From DATARH01 sp963746885 (lineage in GTDB: Bacteria > Pseudomonadota > Alphaproteobacteria > ATCC43930 > CGMCC-115725), in contig CAVVDM010000003.1 of NCBI GenBank assembly GCA_963746885.1, positions 248,001 through 312,000 on the forward strand: 64,000 nt of DNA, in the 5' to 3' direction. Each line of letters begins with the position of its first letter. Position 1 is the stretch's first letter. The position numbers and the translations under genes are program-made. A model generated the notes under the pieces. That model made no database searches. It was given only the letters and a program-made list of their open reading frames with translations, and had not been told where the DNA came from. Positions 37,621 to 46,970 of the stretch are shown one piece after another.

Positions 37621-37693
37621 CGTCGTTGCGAGCGCAGCGACGGCATCTCGAGCCGGCCGCACCCGGCCGCCGAGATTGCTTCGTCGCTTCGCT
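37621..37693. repeat. Second REP-like palindromic element
   Basis: A stretch that begins cgtcgttgcgagcgcagcga and ends tcgtcgcttcgctc, with an inner imperfect palindrome (gccggccg / cggccgcc). This is the TCGTTGCGAGCGCAGCG...CGCTTCGCTC pattern seen as a dispersed repeat in Rhizobiales and relatives. The right end, which usually closes with gcaatgacg, is not complete here. It lies just after the peroxiredoxin stop. Confidence 0.6.
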
Positions 37694-37849
37694 CAGCGCG
37701 GCTCTGGTACACGTGGTGACCGGTCGGATTGCCGTCAACGCATCGGCCCTGCGCGCCAACCTCAAGCAGGCGATCGGCCGATGTGACAGCCAGTGTGCCG
37801 TAAAGAACAATTTTACATAAATAAAACTTAAAGAAATTATTGTTGTCCG

Positions 37850-37877
37850 TTGCCGCTGATTGTCCTTGCCGTAAGAT
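37850..37877 (+). promoter_or_regulatory. Possible promoter for the GGDEF-EAL gene
   Basis: TTGCCG (37850) and TAAGAT (37872) are 16 bases apart in an AT-rich patch that starts at 37795, about 75 bases before the GGDEF-EAL start. The match to a sigma-70 pattern is only fair. The remaining bases between the repeat and the gene show nothing else. Confidence 0.3.
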
Positions 37878-37950
37878 CGCCTTAACCGTTGTGCCGTTCA
37901 ATTGTGGGGCGCGTCGGCGGCGCCAAGGCTCGGAAGGCGGCAGATCGCGG

Positions 37951-39744
37951 ATGACCGCAGAGCGTGACAAGTCGTTTGACGGGGCGGCGCGGCTGATCTG
38001 CGAGATCCCGGCAGCGGTGGCATTGTTCGACCGCGACCTCCGCTACGTCGCGGCAAGTCCGCGCTGGGGTGCTGCGTTCGGGCTGCCCCTGATGGCGCTG
38101 GCCGGGCAGCGCCACGATGATTTGTGCAAAATCGGTAGCGTGGCGCTGTCAGAGGTCCAGCGCCACGCCCTGGCCGGCGAAACCGTCGACGATTATCCGA
38201 CAGCCAACGACGAGTTGCCGCAAACTTCCAGGCGCATCATGCTCGGCGCGCGACCACATCGCGGCCTCGACGACAAGGTTGCGGGCGTCGTCGTCGCAGC
38301 CCAGGTGCTGGAGCTTGCCGATCCGGTGCGGCGTCTGCCGGACCCGCTGACCGGACTGCCGGAACGCCACGAGTTCGCGCAGCACCTGCGCGAGGCGCTG
38401 GCCGATCCCGACACCGCGCGCCGCGGTGTCGCAGCGTTCGCGATCAATCTCGACGGGTTCCGCAGCATCAACAACCTGTATGGCGTCACCGTCGGCGACG
38501 AGGTCCTCAAGGTCACGGCGGAGCGGCTGGTTGCCGGCACGCGTTCGCGCCTGGCAAACGAAGCGCGCGCCGCCTGGCGCGGCACCGACATGGTGGCACG
38601 GCTTGGCGGCGACGAATTCGGCGTCATCTGCGGCCCCCCGGCGCTCTCCCCGGCGGAGGCGGAGGGGCTCGCGGCGCGGTTGTTGCGGCTGATCCAGCAT
38701 CCGATCGCGACCGACAGCGGCATGCTGCGCCTGACCGCCAGCATCGGGTTCATCATGACCGGCGAGGCGCACAGCCGGGCCGACGACGCGTTGCGCGATC
38801 TCGATTTCGCGCTGCTCCAGGCAAAGGCGCTGGGGCCGAGCAAGGTGGTCGCCTGGGAGGCATCGCTGACCCACACAGCGACACGACGCTGCTCGCTCGC
38901 CGAACAGTTGCGGCGTGGCTTCGACAATGGCGAGTTCTTGCTGCACTACCAGCCGATCCTGCGCCTCTCGGACGAGCGGATGGTGGGCACCGAGGCGCTG
39001 TTGCGCTGGAACCACCCAAGCGAGGGGCTGGTCGCGTCCGGCGCCTTCGTTCCGCTGCTCGAGGAAACCGGCCTAATCGTCGAGGTCGGCTGCTGGGTGA
39101 TCCGCGAGGCGGTGCAGCAGATCGAATCGTGGCGGATGCTTTATGGGCGGGATTTCGTCGATTGGGTCAGCGTCAACCTGTCGGCGCGGCAGTTCAACGA
39201 CCCATCGGCGCTGCTCGCGACCGTGCGCGGCATCCATGACAGCGGCTTTTCGGTGCACCGTCTCAAATTCGAGATCACCGAGACGACATTGATGCGTAGC
39301 CCGGAAATCGCGCGCGCGGTGCTCTCCGAGTTGCGTGCGATGGGTATCCGTATCGCGATCGACGATTTCGGCACCGGCTATTCCGCACTCAACAGCCTGC
39401 AGCAATATCCGGCCGATACGATCAAGATCGATCGCGAGTTCGTCGCCCAGATCGGCAGCGCCGAAGGTGACAAGCTGGCGCTGGCGCTGCTCGACATTGC
39501 CCATATGTACGGCGCTACGGTCGTCGCCGAAGGCATCGAGACGACGGCGCAGCGCGACTTTCTGCGCGCCGGCGGCTGCGGCCTCGGGCAGGGATACCTG
39601 TTTGCCAAGCCGATGGACGGTGCGCTGCTCGGCGCCTATGCGCTGACCCACGCGGTCAGCTCCGAGCGCGGCGCCGGCCAACCGCCGCCGCGCCGCCCGC
39701 CGGTCGCTCGTCCCCTCAGTCTTTCGACATCAGCAGGTCCGTGA
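37951..39744 (+). CDS. GGDEF-EAL cyclic-di-GMP protein with PAS-like N-terminus
   Basis: A 597-residue bifunctional c-di-GMP protein. An N-terminal PAS-like sensor (about residues 10-110: AAVALFDRDLRYVAASPRWG) is followed by a GGDEF domain with the intact GGDEF motif near residue 220 and by an EAL domain with TEALLRW near 347, DDFGTGYSAL and VVAEGIETTAQRDFL. Both domains look active, so it could make or break c-di-GMP depending on the signal. No membrane segment is seen. GGAAGG precedes the ATG, and the end overlaps the convergent SDR gene by 29 bases. Confidence 0.9.
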   Translation: MTAERDKSFDGAARLICEIPAAVALFDRDLRYVAASPRWGAAFGLPLMALAGQRHDDLCKIGSVALSEVQRHALAGETVDDYPTANDELPQTSRRIMLGARPHRGLDDKVAGVVVAAQVLELADPVRRLPDPLTGLPERHEFAQHLREALADPDTARRGVAAFAINLDGFRSINNLYGVTVGDEVLKVTAERLVAGTRSRLANEARAAWRGTDMVARLGGDEFGVICGPPALSPAEAEGLAARLLRLIQHPIATDSGMLRLTASIGFIMTGEAHSRADDALRDLDFALLQAKALGPSKVVAWEASLTHTATRRCSLAEQLRRGFDNGEFLLHYQPILRLSDERMVGTEALLRWNHPSEGLVASGAFVPLLEETGLIVEVGCWVIREAVQQIESWRMLYGRDFVDWVSVNLSARQFNDPSALLATVRGIHDSGFSVHRLKFEITETTLMRSPEIARAVLSELRAMGIRIAIDDFGTGYSALNSLQQYPADTIKIDREFVAQIGSAEGDKLALALLDIAHMYGATVVAEGIETTAQRDFLRAGGCGLGQGYLFAKPMDGALLGAYALTHAVSSERGAGQPPPRRPPVARPLSLSTSAGP

Positions 39745-40510
39745 CCGGCAATGTCAGGCGGTGCGGCGCGTAGCGGCCGGCCAGCGCCACGATCCGGTTC
39801 ATCATCCCGGTAATCACGACGCGGCGCCCCGCGGCGAGGCCGCGATAGCCGAGACGCGCCACGGCTGCGGCCGGCATCATGCGGCGCAGGCGCCGCGACA
39901 TTAGCGAATTCTCCGCGCCGGCGACCTCAAAGAATTGCGTGGCGGTCGCCCCCGGGCACAGCGTCGTCACGCTGACCCCGGTGCCGCGCAGCTCGTAGGC
40001 GAGCGCCTCGCCGAGGCTCAGCACATAGGCCTTGCTGGCGAAATACGCCGCCATGCGCGGGCCGGGCTGAAACCCGGCAATCGAGGCGACCAGCATGATG
40101 CGGCCGTGGCGGCGGGCGATCATCGCGGGCAGCAAGAGGCGGGTCAGCTCGGTCAGCGCGACGATATTGACCTGCACGATCTCGCCGATCCGCGCCGGGT
40201 CGATGCGGTCGAAGCGGCCGGCGGCGCCGAGCCCGGCATTGTTGACCAGCACCTCGACCGCGAGGCCGCGGCGCGCGATGTCGTCGGCCAGCGCGGCGGC
40301 CGCACCCGGCCGGCTCAGATCGGCCGCGATCACCGTCGCGGCGGCGCCAACCGCACGCAACTCATCGGCCAGCGCTTCCATCGGCGCGACGCTGCGCGCA
40401 GCGAGCACGAGATCGTGGCCGTGCTGCGCCAGCTCGCGCGCCAGCTCGGCGCCGATGCCGCCGGATGCGCCGGTGACGAGCGCGAGGGGACGTGGGTTGG
40501 TGCTGTCCAT
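39716..40510 (-). CDS. Short-chain dehydrogenase/reductase
   Basis: A 264-residue SDR. It has the coenzyme motif TGASGGIG (13-20), the NNAG loop, the catalytic Ser in MLVASIAGF and YFASK (Y-x-x-x-K). The end MMNRIVALAGRYAPHRLTLP suggests the DltE/YqjQ subgroup, whose members reduce ketones or act on lipids. ATG 40510 starts MDSTNPRPLALVTG. It converges on the GGDEF-EAL gene with a short antisense overlap, and is divergent from the enoyl-CoA hydratase. Confidence 0.88.
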   Translation of the reverse strand: MDSTNPRPLALVTGASGGIGAELARELAQHGHDLVLAARSVAPMEALADELRAVGAAATVIAADLSRPGAAAALADDIARRGLAVEVLVNNAGLGAAGRFDRIDPARIGEIVQVNIVALTELTRLLLPAMIARRHGRIMLVASIAGFQPGPRMAAYFASKAYVLSLGEALAYELRGTGVSVTTLCPGATATQFFEVAGAENSLMSRRLRRMMPAAAVARLGYRGLAAGRRVVITGMMNRIVALAGRYAPHRLTLPVTDLLMSKD

Positions 40511-40673
40511 GAGGCGTGTCCTTCCTTGCCGCAAGTAGAGCGACTTCGCGCAACCCGGGCAATTTGAATTGTCGGCCGCGAACCCCGAAGCTTGCTCTTC
40601 GATGGGCCGGCGTTGACAGCCCCCGCCACCACCCCCAAGCTGCCGCGAGAATTTGACTTCGCGGGAGGCAGCG

Positions 40674-41471
40674 GTGGACGCGGACGAACAGAATCTCGTC
40701 GAATATTCCTGTGCCGAGGGGATCGCGACGATCACGATCAACCGGCCGGACAAGCTCAACGCGGTCAGCGACGAGGTGGTGCGCCAGCTCGACGCGGCGC
40801 TTAACCGCTTCGACCTCGACCCCGCTGCCGAGGTCGCGATCCTCAACGGCAGGGGACGGGCGTTTTCGAGCGGCGCCGACGTGCGCCAGCGCCAATTGCG
40901 CAGCCGCGAGGAATTCGAGAAGCTGGGCGGGCCGCAAGGCCGCGGCGCCAATTCCGCCGATCTGTTGACCCGCTCGGTCAACTGGAAGCCGGTCATCGCC
41001 GCGGTGCACGGCTATGTGCTCGGCCTGGCGCTCGGGCTGACGCTCGAATGCGACCTGATCGTCGCCGCCGAGGGCACCCGCTTTCAGCTGACCGAAACCT
41101 CGCGCGGCCTCGGCGCCTCGCGCTATTGGGCGTTGTTCCACTACCGCAATGCCGCCGCGTTCGGCGACGAGATTGCCCTGACCGGCCGCTTCTTCACCGC
41201 CGAGGAGGCATTCAAGGCCGGGCTGATCAACCGTCTCGCGCCGGAGGGCAAGCATCTGGACGTGGCGCGCGAGCTGGCATTGCAGGTGGCGAAAAACCCG
41301 CCCTTGTCGGTGCGCTCGACGGTGCGCACGCGGCGCTGGTACATGGAGCGGCTGACCCGCGAGGCGCAGTTCTTCGCCGCGCCCTACAAGCTGTTCCTGA
41401 CCGAGGATTTCCACGAAGCGGCGCTGGCCTTCACCGAAAAGCGCCCGCCGCGCCCGTTCAAGGGGCGGTAG
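40674..41471 (+). CDS. Enoyl-CoA hydratase/isomerase family protein (1)
   Basis: A 265-residue crotonase-fold protein that hydrates or rearranges enoyl-CoA esters. Oxyanion-hole segments are RAFSSGADVRQRQ and GLALGLTLECDLIVAAE. The catalytic Glu positions differ from E. coli FadB, so the exact reaction is unclear. GTG at 40674 is preferred because GGGAGG stands six bases before it. It is first in a run of acyl-CoA genes and is followed 7 bases later by a CoA-transferase. Confidence 0.88.
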   Translation: MDADEQNLVEYSCAEGIATITINRPDKLNAVSDEVVRQLDAALNRFDLDPAAEVAILNGRGRAFSSGADVRQRQLRSREEFEKLGGPQGRGANSADLLTRSVNWKPVIAAVHGYVLGLALGLTLECDLIVAAEGTRFQLTETSRGLGASRYWALFHYRNAAAFGDEIALTGRFFTAEEAFKAGLINRLAPEGKHLDVARELALQVAKNPPLSVRSTVRTRRWYMERLTREAQFFAAPYKLFLTEDFHEAALAFTEKRPPRPFKGR

Positions 41472-41478
41472 AACGGCT

Positions 41479-42674
41479 GTGACACGCGCCAACCGGCCGC
41501 TGGCCGGCATCACCGTGCTCGATTTCGGCCAGGTCTATCAGGGTCCCTACGCCACCATGCTGATGGCCAAGGCCGGGGCCGATGTGATCAAGATCGAGCC
41601 GCCGCAGGGCGAGCCGCTGCGCCGCCGCGCCCCGCCCGGCAAGAGCACGACCTTCCCGATCGCGATGCTCAACGGCAACAAGCGCGCGGTCACCCTCAAC
41701 CTCAAGCACGAGCGCGGCCGCGACCTGCTGTTCCGCATGGCGCGAAAGGGCGACGTGCTGCTGGAAAATTTCGCGCCCGGCGTCATGGACCGGCTCGGCG
41801 TCGGCTGGACGGTGTTGCACGAGATCAACCCGCGCCTCGTCTACGCCTCGGGCTCGGGCTACGGGCTCAGCGGTCCCGATCGCGACAATCTGGCGATGGA
41901 TCTGACGGTGCAGGCGATGGGCGGCCTGATCAGCGTGACCGGCTTCCCCGACGGGCCGCCGGTCAAGGCCGGGCCGGCGGTCGTCGATTTCATCTCGGGC
42001 ATCCACCTTTATGCCGCGACGATCACCGCGTTGTTCGAGCGCGAGCGCACCGGCATCGGCCGCCTCGTCGAGGTGGCGATGCAGGAAGCCGCCTACGCGA
42101 CGCTGACCTCCCAGCTCGAGGCCTATTGGCAGAGCGGCACGGTGCACCCGCGCACCGGCAATGCCAGCCATGGCAGGGTGCCGATCAACGTCTACCCGGC
42201 CAAAGACGGCTATGTCGCGATGAACCTCGCGGTCGAGGCGCATTGGCACAGCCTGCTGCGGGCGATGGGCCGCGAGGATCTGCTGCGACGACCCGCGCTT
42301 CAACAGCCCGGCGGCGCGTGCTCCGGCACCGCGAGGAGACCGATGGGCTGATCGCCGCCTGGACGCAGACCCTCGGCAAGATGGAGATTTTCGCGGTCGC
42401 CAAGCGCATGCGCATCCCGCTGGCGCCGGTGCGCGAGGTCGACGAGGTCATGCACGACCGCCACATGCACGAGCGCGGTTTTCTCGAAGATATCGTCCAC
42501 GACGAGATCGGCCCCGTCACCGTGCCGACGACGCCATTGCGCGTGCACGGCGCCGACCCGCTCGAAACCCTGCCGAGCCCCAAGCTCGGCCAGCACAACG
42601 CCGAAATCTACGGCGGCTGGCTCGGCCTGTCGGGCAAGGAGATTGCCGAACTCAGGGAAGGCGGCGTGATTTAG
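41479..42674 (+). CDS. CaiB/BaiF family CoA-transferase (two frame breaks)
   Basis: A class III CoA-transferase, 397 residues when corrected. It opens with GITVLDFGQVYQGPYATMLM and GADVIKIEPPQGEPLRRRA and has the family Asp in MDLTVQAMGGLISVTG. Single extra bases near 42281-42288 and 42323-42324 break the frame; removing them gives DLLDDPRFNSPAAR and RHREETDGLIAAWTQ as expected. Start is GTG at 41479, seven bases after the hydratase stop. It probably activates a carboxylic acid for the two neighbouring hydratases. Confidence 0.88.
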
Positions 42675-42690
42675 CCTGGAGGAGCAGCCG

Positions 42691-43479
42691 ATGCCTTTGC
42701 TCTACGAAAAACGCGGCGCCATCGCGGTGCTGACCCTGTCGCGGCCGCAGGCGCGCAACGCCTGGGGCGAGGATTACAATACCGCGCTGAAGGAATTGCT
42801 GCCGCAGATCGAGGACGACCGCGACATCCGCGTCGTCGTGCTGACCGGCGACGAGGCGGGCGGGGCGTTCAGCGCCGGCGCCAACATCAAGGACCCCAAG
42901 ACCCACACCAGCGATTCGATCGCCGACGCGATCGAGGCTCTGCCGAAGCGGCGGCGCCATCAGGCGTTCAACCTGCTGTCCGATTTCGCCAAGCCGACGA
43001 TCGCCGCGGTCAACGGCTATGCGGTCGGGATCGGCTGCATCGTGACCTATTGCTGCGACCTGATCGTCGCCTCCGAGCGCGCCGAGTGGCGGCTGCCGCA
43101 GGTCGCGCTCGGCATCTTGCCGGCGCAGGGCGGCACGGTGCGGCTGGCACGCTGGATCGGCCGTGGCCAGGCAATGAAGCTCGCGATGGGCTTCCCGCTG
43201 AAGGCCGAGGAAGCCTACCGGACCGGCCTCGCGCAATGGCTGGTGCCGCACGGCGAATTGATGGGACGCGCGATGGCGGTTGCCGAGCACATCGCGGCAT
43301 TGCCGCCGCTCGCCGCCCGGCTCGCCAAGGAAGCGGTGGCGTTCGGCATGGACGGCACATTGCGCGAGGCGGCCAACGCCGATCTCTACCGCTTCATGGC
43401 GCTGGAGATGACCGAGGACAAGAAGGAGGCGCACCAGGCCTGGCGCGAGCGCCGCAAGCCGGCAACGAAGGGCCGATAG
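42691..43479 (+). CDS. Enoyl-CoA hydratase/isomerase family protein (2)
   Basis: A 262-residue crotonase-fold protein. It has the GGAFSAGANIKD and NGYAVGIGCIVTYCCDLIVA oxyanion segments. The Glu in VALGILPAQGG is not at the expected place, so water-adding activity is uncertain. GGAGGAG stands before ATG 42691. It follows the CoA-transferase by 16 bases and is part of the same operon; the two hydratases differ a good deal from each other, arguing against recent duplication. Confidence 0.88.
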   Translation: MPLLYEKRGAIAVLTLSRPQARNAWGEDYNTALKELLPQIEDDRDIRVVVLTGDEAGGAFSAGANIKDPKTHTSDSIADAIEALPKRRRHQAFNLLSDFAKPTIAAVNGYAVGIGCIVTYCCDLIVASERAEWRLPQVALGILPAQGGTVRLARWIGRGQAMKLAMGFPLKAEEAYRTGLAQWLVPHGELMGRAMAVAEHIAALPPLAARLAKEAVAFGMDGTLREAANADLYRFMALEMTEDKKEAHQAWRERRKPATKGR

Positions 43480-43647
43480 CCCTTCGTTCGTAGCGGTCCG
43501 CCGAGACAGCCCGCACCCGCTCGACAGACCGCCTGGTTCGCATTACGGTCGGCTGGATCCTGCCTTCGCCAGCCTCGCCAGACCCGGCCAACGCCGCGGT
43601 GCGGGGCGCGGAAAAGGTGGGGGATCGTCGATCGGAGGGCAAGCGCG

Positions 43648-44986
43648 ATGGGTGCGGGCAAGCGTCAGATGCATCTCGGCGTGTTTGTGCTGGGCACCGG
43701 CAACCACTCCGCCGGCTGGCGCTACGAGGGCGCCGCGACCAGCAACAACCAATTGCCGGTGATCCAGGAGATTGCGCGCACCGCCGAACGCGGCAAGTTC
43801 GACCTGGTGTTCGTGTCGGACGGGCTGGTCATGGATGCGGGCGACCATCCCTCGTTCCTGTGCCGCTTCGAGCCGACCACGCTGATCTCGGTGCTGAGCG
43901 CTGCGACGACACAAGTCGGCCTCGGCGCGACGGTCTCGACCAGCTTCAGCGAGCCCTACAACGTCGCCCGCATCTTCGCCTCGATCGACCATATCAGCGG
44001 CGGCCGCGCCGCCTGGAACGTGGTCACCAGTTCGCAGCCTAAGGCGGCGCTCAACTTCAGCCGCGACGCGCACATGGAGCACGAGCTGCGCTACGAGCGG
44101 GCCAACGAATTCGTCGATGTCGTCAAGGGGCTGTGGGATTGCTGGGACGACGACGCGATCATCGCCGACAAGGCGACCGGCCGCTTTATCGACCCGGCGA
44201 AGGTGCATCCGCTCAACCACAAGGGCCGGTTCTTCCAGGTGGCCGGGCCGATCAACATGGCGCGCTCGCCGCAGGGCCATCCGGTGATCATCCAGGCCGG
44301 CGGCTCGCCCTACCGGGCTCGATCTGGCGGCGCGCACCGCCGATGTCGTGTTTGCGGTCGTGCAGGAATTGGAAAGCGCGAAGAAGGCCTATGCCGACCT
44401 CAAGGGCCGCATGGCCAAATACGGGCGCCGGCCCGACCAGCTCGCGGTGCTGCCCGGGGTCATGCCGATCATCGGCCGAACCGAAGTCGAAGCGAAGGAA
44501 AAGCTGTCGCTGCTGCAAAGCTGGCTGACCCCGAGCAACGCGCTGGTGCTGGTCAGCGGCCGGATCGGCTACGACGTGACCGGATACCCGCTCGACGCGC
44601 CGGTGCCGCCGCCACCGCCGGGCGAGAACGGCAGCCAGACCTTCCACAAGGTGCTGTTCGAGGCGGCGCGGCGCGAGAACATGACATTGCGCGACCTCTA
44701 CAACCTGACCGCGGCGGCGCGCGGCCATTGGGTCGTTTGCGGCACGCCCGGGCGGATCGCCGACACGCTGGAGGAATGGTTCGCCGGCGGGGCGGCCGAT
44801 GGGTTCAACATCCTGCCGCCCTATTTCCCGGGCGGGTTCACCGATTTCGTCGACCTGGTGGTCCCGGAATTGCAGCGCCGCGGCTTGTTCCGCCGCGAGT
44901 ACCACGGGACGACCCTGCGCGACCATTTGGGCCTCGACCGGGTGCCCGCTCCGCTGGCGCGGGGCGCGGCGGTCGGCGCCGAGTGA
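43648..44986 (+). CDS. LLM-class flavin monooxygenase, NtaA/SnaA family (one frame break)
   Basis: An FMNH2-dependent monooxygenase, 445 residues after removal of one extra C near 44308-44310 (GGSPTGLDLAARTADVVFAV restored). Family segments: FKLDLVFVSDG-like opening (FDLVFVSDGLVMDAGDHPSF), AAWNVVTSSQPKAALNFS and SPQGHPVIIQAGGSP. The end ELQRRGLFRREYHGTTLRDH is typical. It is followed at 12 bases by an FMN reductase, its likely partner, so this pair forms a two-component monooxygenase. Compare the 19.2-kb homologue, which has no reductase beside it. Confidence 0.88.
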
Positions 44987-44998
44987 GAAAGGAGAGCG

Positions 44999-45592
44999 AT
45001 GCCGATGGCTGATGCGGTGCGTCTGCTGATGGTGGTCGGCGCCGCGACGCCGCCCGGCCGGCTCGCCGCCGCGGTCGCGACGGCCGCGGAGGCGGCGCGC
45101 GCGGGCGGCGGCGACGTTGCAATCGAGATCCTCAACCTTGCCGATACGCTGGTCGAGATTTGCGACGGCCGCCCGCTCGAAGCGTATGGCGAGGCGACGC
45201 GCCGGGCGGTGGCGCAGGTCGCGGCGGCGCAAGCGGTGCTGATCGCCGCGCCGGTCTATCGCGCGAGCTATCCCGGGGTGCTGAAAAACCTGCTCGACAT
45301 CGCGCCGGTCGAGGCGTTGCAGAACAAGCCGGTCGGCATCGTCGCGATGGGCGGCTCGCCGCATCACTACCTGGCGGTCGACACCCAGTTGCGCCCGGTG
45401 CTGGCGTGGTTCGGGGCATTGGTCGCGCCGACCGCCGTCTACCTCACCGGCGGCGACTTCAAGGACGGGCGGCTGGCCTCGGACGCGGCCCGCAACGACC
45501 TCGCCGCGCTGACCCAAACGCTGATAACGCTGGCGCGCCGGCTCGATCCGGCGGCGCTCGGCCCGAAGCCGCTCGCCGCCAAATTCACCTGA
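44999..45592 (+). CDS. NADPH-dependent FMN reductase, SsuE/MsuE-like
   Basis: A 197-residue flavodoxin-like reductase that supplies FMNH2 to a partner monooxygenase. VAQVAAAQAVLIAAPVYRAS and YPGVLKNLLDIAPVEALQNK form the flavin-binding and phosphate-holding parts, and GIVAMGGSPHHYLAVD is the SsuE-type segment. GAAAGGAG stands before the ATG at 44999. Placed directly behind the LLM gene, it almost certainly feeds that enzyme and may also serve the 19.2-kb one. Confidence 0.9.
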   Translation: MPMADAVRLLMVVGAATPPGRLAAAVATAAEAARAGGGDVAIEILNLADTLVEICDGRPLEAYGEATRRAVAQVAAAQAVLIAAPVYRASYPGVLKNLLDIAPVEALQNKPVGIVAMGGSPHHYLAVDTQLRPVLAWFGALVAPTAVYLTGGDFKDGRLASDAARNDLAALTQTLITLARRLDPAALGPKPLAAKFT

Positions 45593-45610
45593 CCGATAAC
45601 TTCACCTGAT

Positions 45611-46003
45611 TTATTCGGCGGCGATCCGCTCCCAGGTCAGCTCGCGGTATTCCTCGCCGGCGGCGCTCTGCCGCGGCGGCGGGCGCAGGATCATGCGATC
45701 GCCGTCGAAGCTGACCTCGCGCACCTGGTCCGAGCCGACGCGGGCGGGGTCCGAGGAGCCGTCGACCCTGGTGACCAGCCGCGTTCCGTCGAACGTGTAG
45801 TTGCCGATGTAGGAGCTGTAGGCGCGCTCCGTTCCGGCCGGCAGCTCGGGCCGCCCGTCGCAGGTCACCGCCATCATCCGCCCGTCGGCATTGAACATGA
45901 CGCGGCCCAGCCCCTTGCCGCCGTAAGGCGCCGGCAGCGGGTTGCCATTGCGGTCGCGCGCCGCGGCGCCGACCAGTTTCCAGGTTCCGACGATCGATCG
46001 CAT
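45611..46003 (-). CDS. Lipocalin-like domain protein
   Basis: A 130-residue protein with the GTWKLVG opening and GRVMFNADGRMMAVTCDGR segment of the lipocalin-like (DUF-type, PF13924) family. It is predicted to be a small beta-barrel that binds a hydrophobic ligand in the cytoplasm. No signal peptide is seen. It converges with the FMN reductase gene (19 bases between stops) and diverges from the next LLM gene. Function unknown. Confidence 0.8.
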   Translation of the reverse strand: MRSIVGTWKLVGAAARDRNGNPLPAPYGGKGLGRVMFNADGRMMAVTCDGRPELPAGTERAYSSYIGNYTFDGTRLVTRVDGSSDPARVGSDQVREVSFDGDRMILRPPPRQSAAGEEYRELTWERIAAE

Positions 46004-46110
46004 GTGGTTCGCTCCCCGCTTCGTGTCCCCGACAGCTTATCCGACATTGCCCGGGAGCGCAGCGCACCATAGCATCGTGTTCACGCGAACCTGCCCTCGG
46101 GAGAAGCCAA

Positions 46111-46956
46111 ATGGAAATCGGCGCCTCAATCTTTTTCACGGATTATTCGATCACCCCGGCCGAGCTGGCGGTCGCGCTCGAGGAACGCGGCTTCGATTCG
46201 GTGTGGGCCGCCGAGCATTCGCACATCCCGGTGCCGCGCAAGACGCCGGCGCCGGGCGGCGGCGAGTTGCACAAGCGCTATTACGACGTGATGGATCCGT
46301 TCGTCACCCTGACCGCCGCGGGCTGTGCGACGAAGCGGCTCAAGCTCGCGACCGGCATCGCGCTCGTCATCCAGCGCGACACGATCCAGACAGCAAAGCT
46401 CGTCGCGTCGATCGACCAGGTCTCCGGCGGGCGCTTCATCTTCGGCATCGGCGGCGGCTGGAACGCCGAGGAGATCGAGAACCACGGCACCGTCTTCGCC
46501 ACCCGCATGCAAAAGATGCGCGAGCAGATCGAGGCGATGAAGGAAATCTGGACCAAGTCAAAGCCGGAATACCACGGTGACATCGTCAATTTCGACACGA
46601 TGATGACCTGGCCGAAGCCGGTGCAGAAGCCGCACCCGCCGGTCATTCTCGGCGGCGCCTTTCCGTGGGCGGCGCGCCGCGCGGTGCGCTATGGTGACGG
46701 CTGGTATCCGAACGCAACTTCGGGCAACCCCGAGGAATACATCCCGGCCTTCCGCAAGATGGCGCAGGAAGCCGGACGCGATCCTGCCTCGCTGTCATTG
46801 CGGCTTGGCGGCGCGCCGGATGATCTGGACAAGCTGAAGCACTTCCGCGACCTGGGTATCGACGCCGTCAATGTCACGCTGATGTCGGACAAGAAGGACC
46901 AGATCCTGCCGATCCTCGACCATTGGGCCGGCCATATCCGCCAGTTGCGCGGCTGA
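46111..46956 (+). CDS. LLM-class F420-dependent oxidoreductase (TIGR03619-like)
   Basis: A 281-residue luciferase-like oxidoreductase with the HSHIPVPRKTP segment and FGIGGGWNAEEIENHG, typical of the TIGR03619 F420-linked group. The later GAFPWAARRAVRYGDGWYP segment is also standard. Start 46111 is preceded by CGGGAGAAG. It is followed 14 bases later by a GST-family gene and may be co-transcribed with it. Substrate unknown; compare the related enzyme at 1655-2551. Confidence 0.88.
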   Translation: MEIGASIFFTDYSITPAELAVALEERGFDSVWAAEHSHIPVPRKTPAPGGGELHKRYYDVMDPFVTLTAAGCATKRLKLATGIALVIQRDTIQTAKLVASIDQVSGGRFIFGIGGGWNAEEIENHGTVFATRMQKMREQIEAMKEIWTKSKPEYHGDIVNFDTMMTWPKPVQKPHPPVILGGAFPWAARRAVRYGDGWYPNATSGNPEEYIPAFRKMAQEAGRDPASLSLRLGGAPDDLDKLKHFRDLGIDAVNVTLMSDKKDQILPILDHWAGHIRQLRG

Positions 46957-46970
46957 GGGGGCGGCGAGCC

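Noticed and set aside
40613..40641. TTGACA upstream of the first enoyl-CoA hydratase as a promoter
   Set aside because: The -35 is perfect but the -10 position reads caagct, with no acceptable match.
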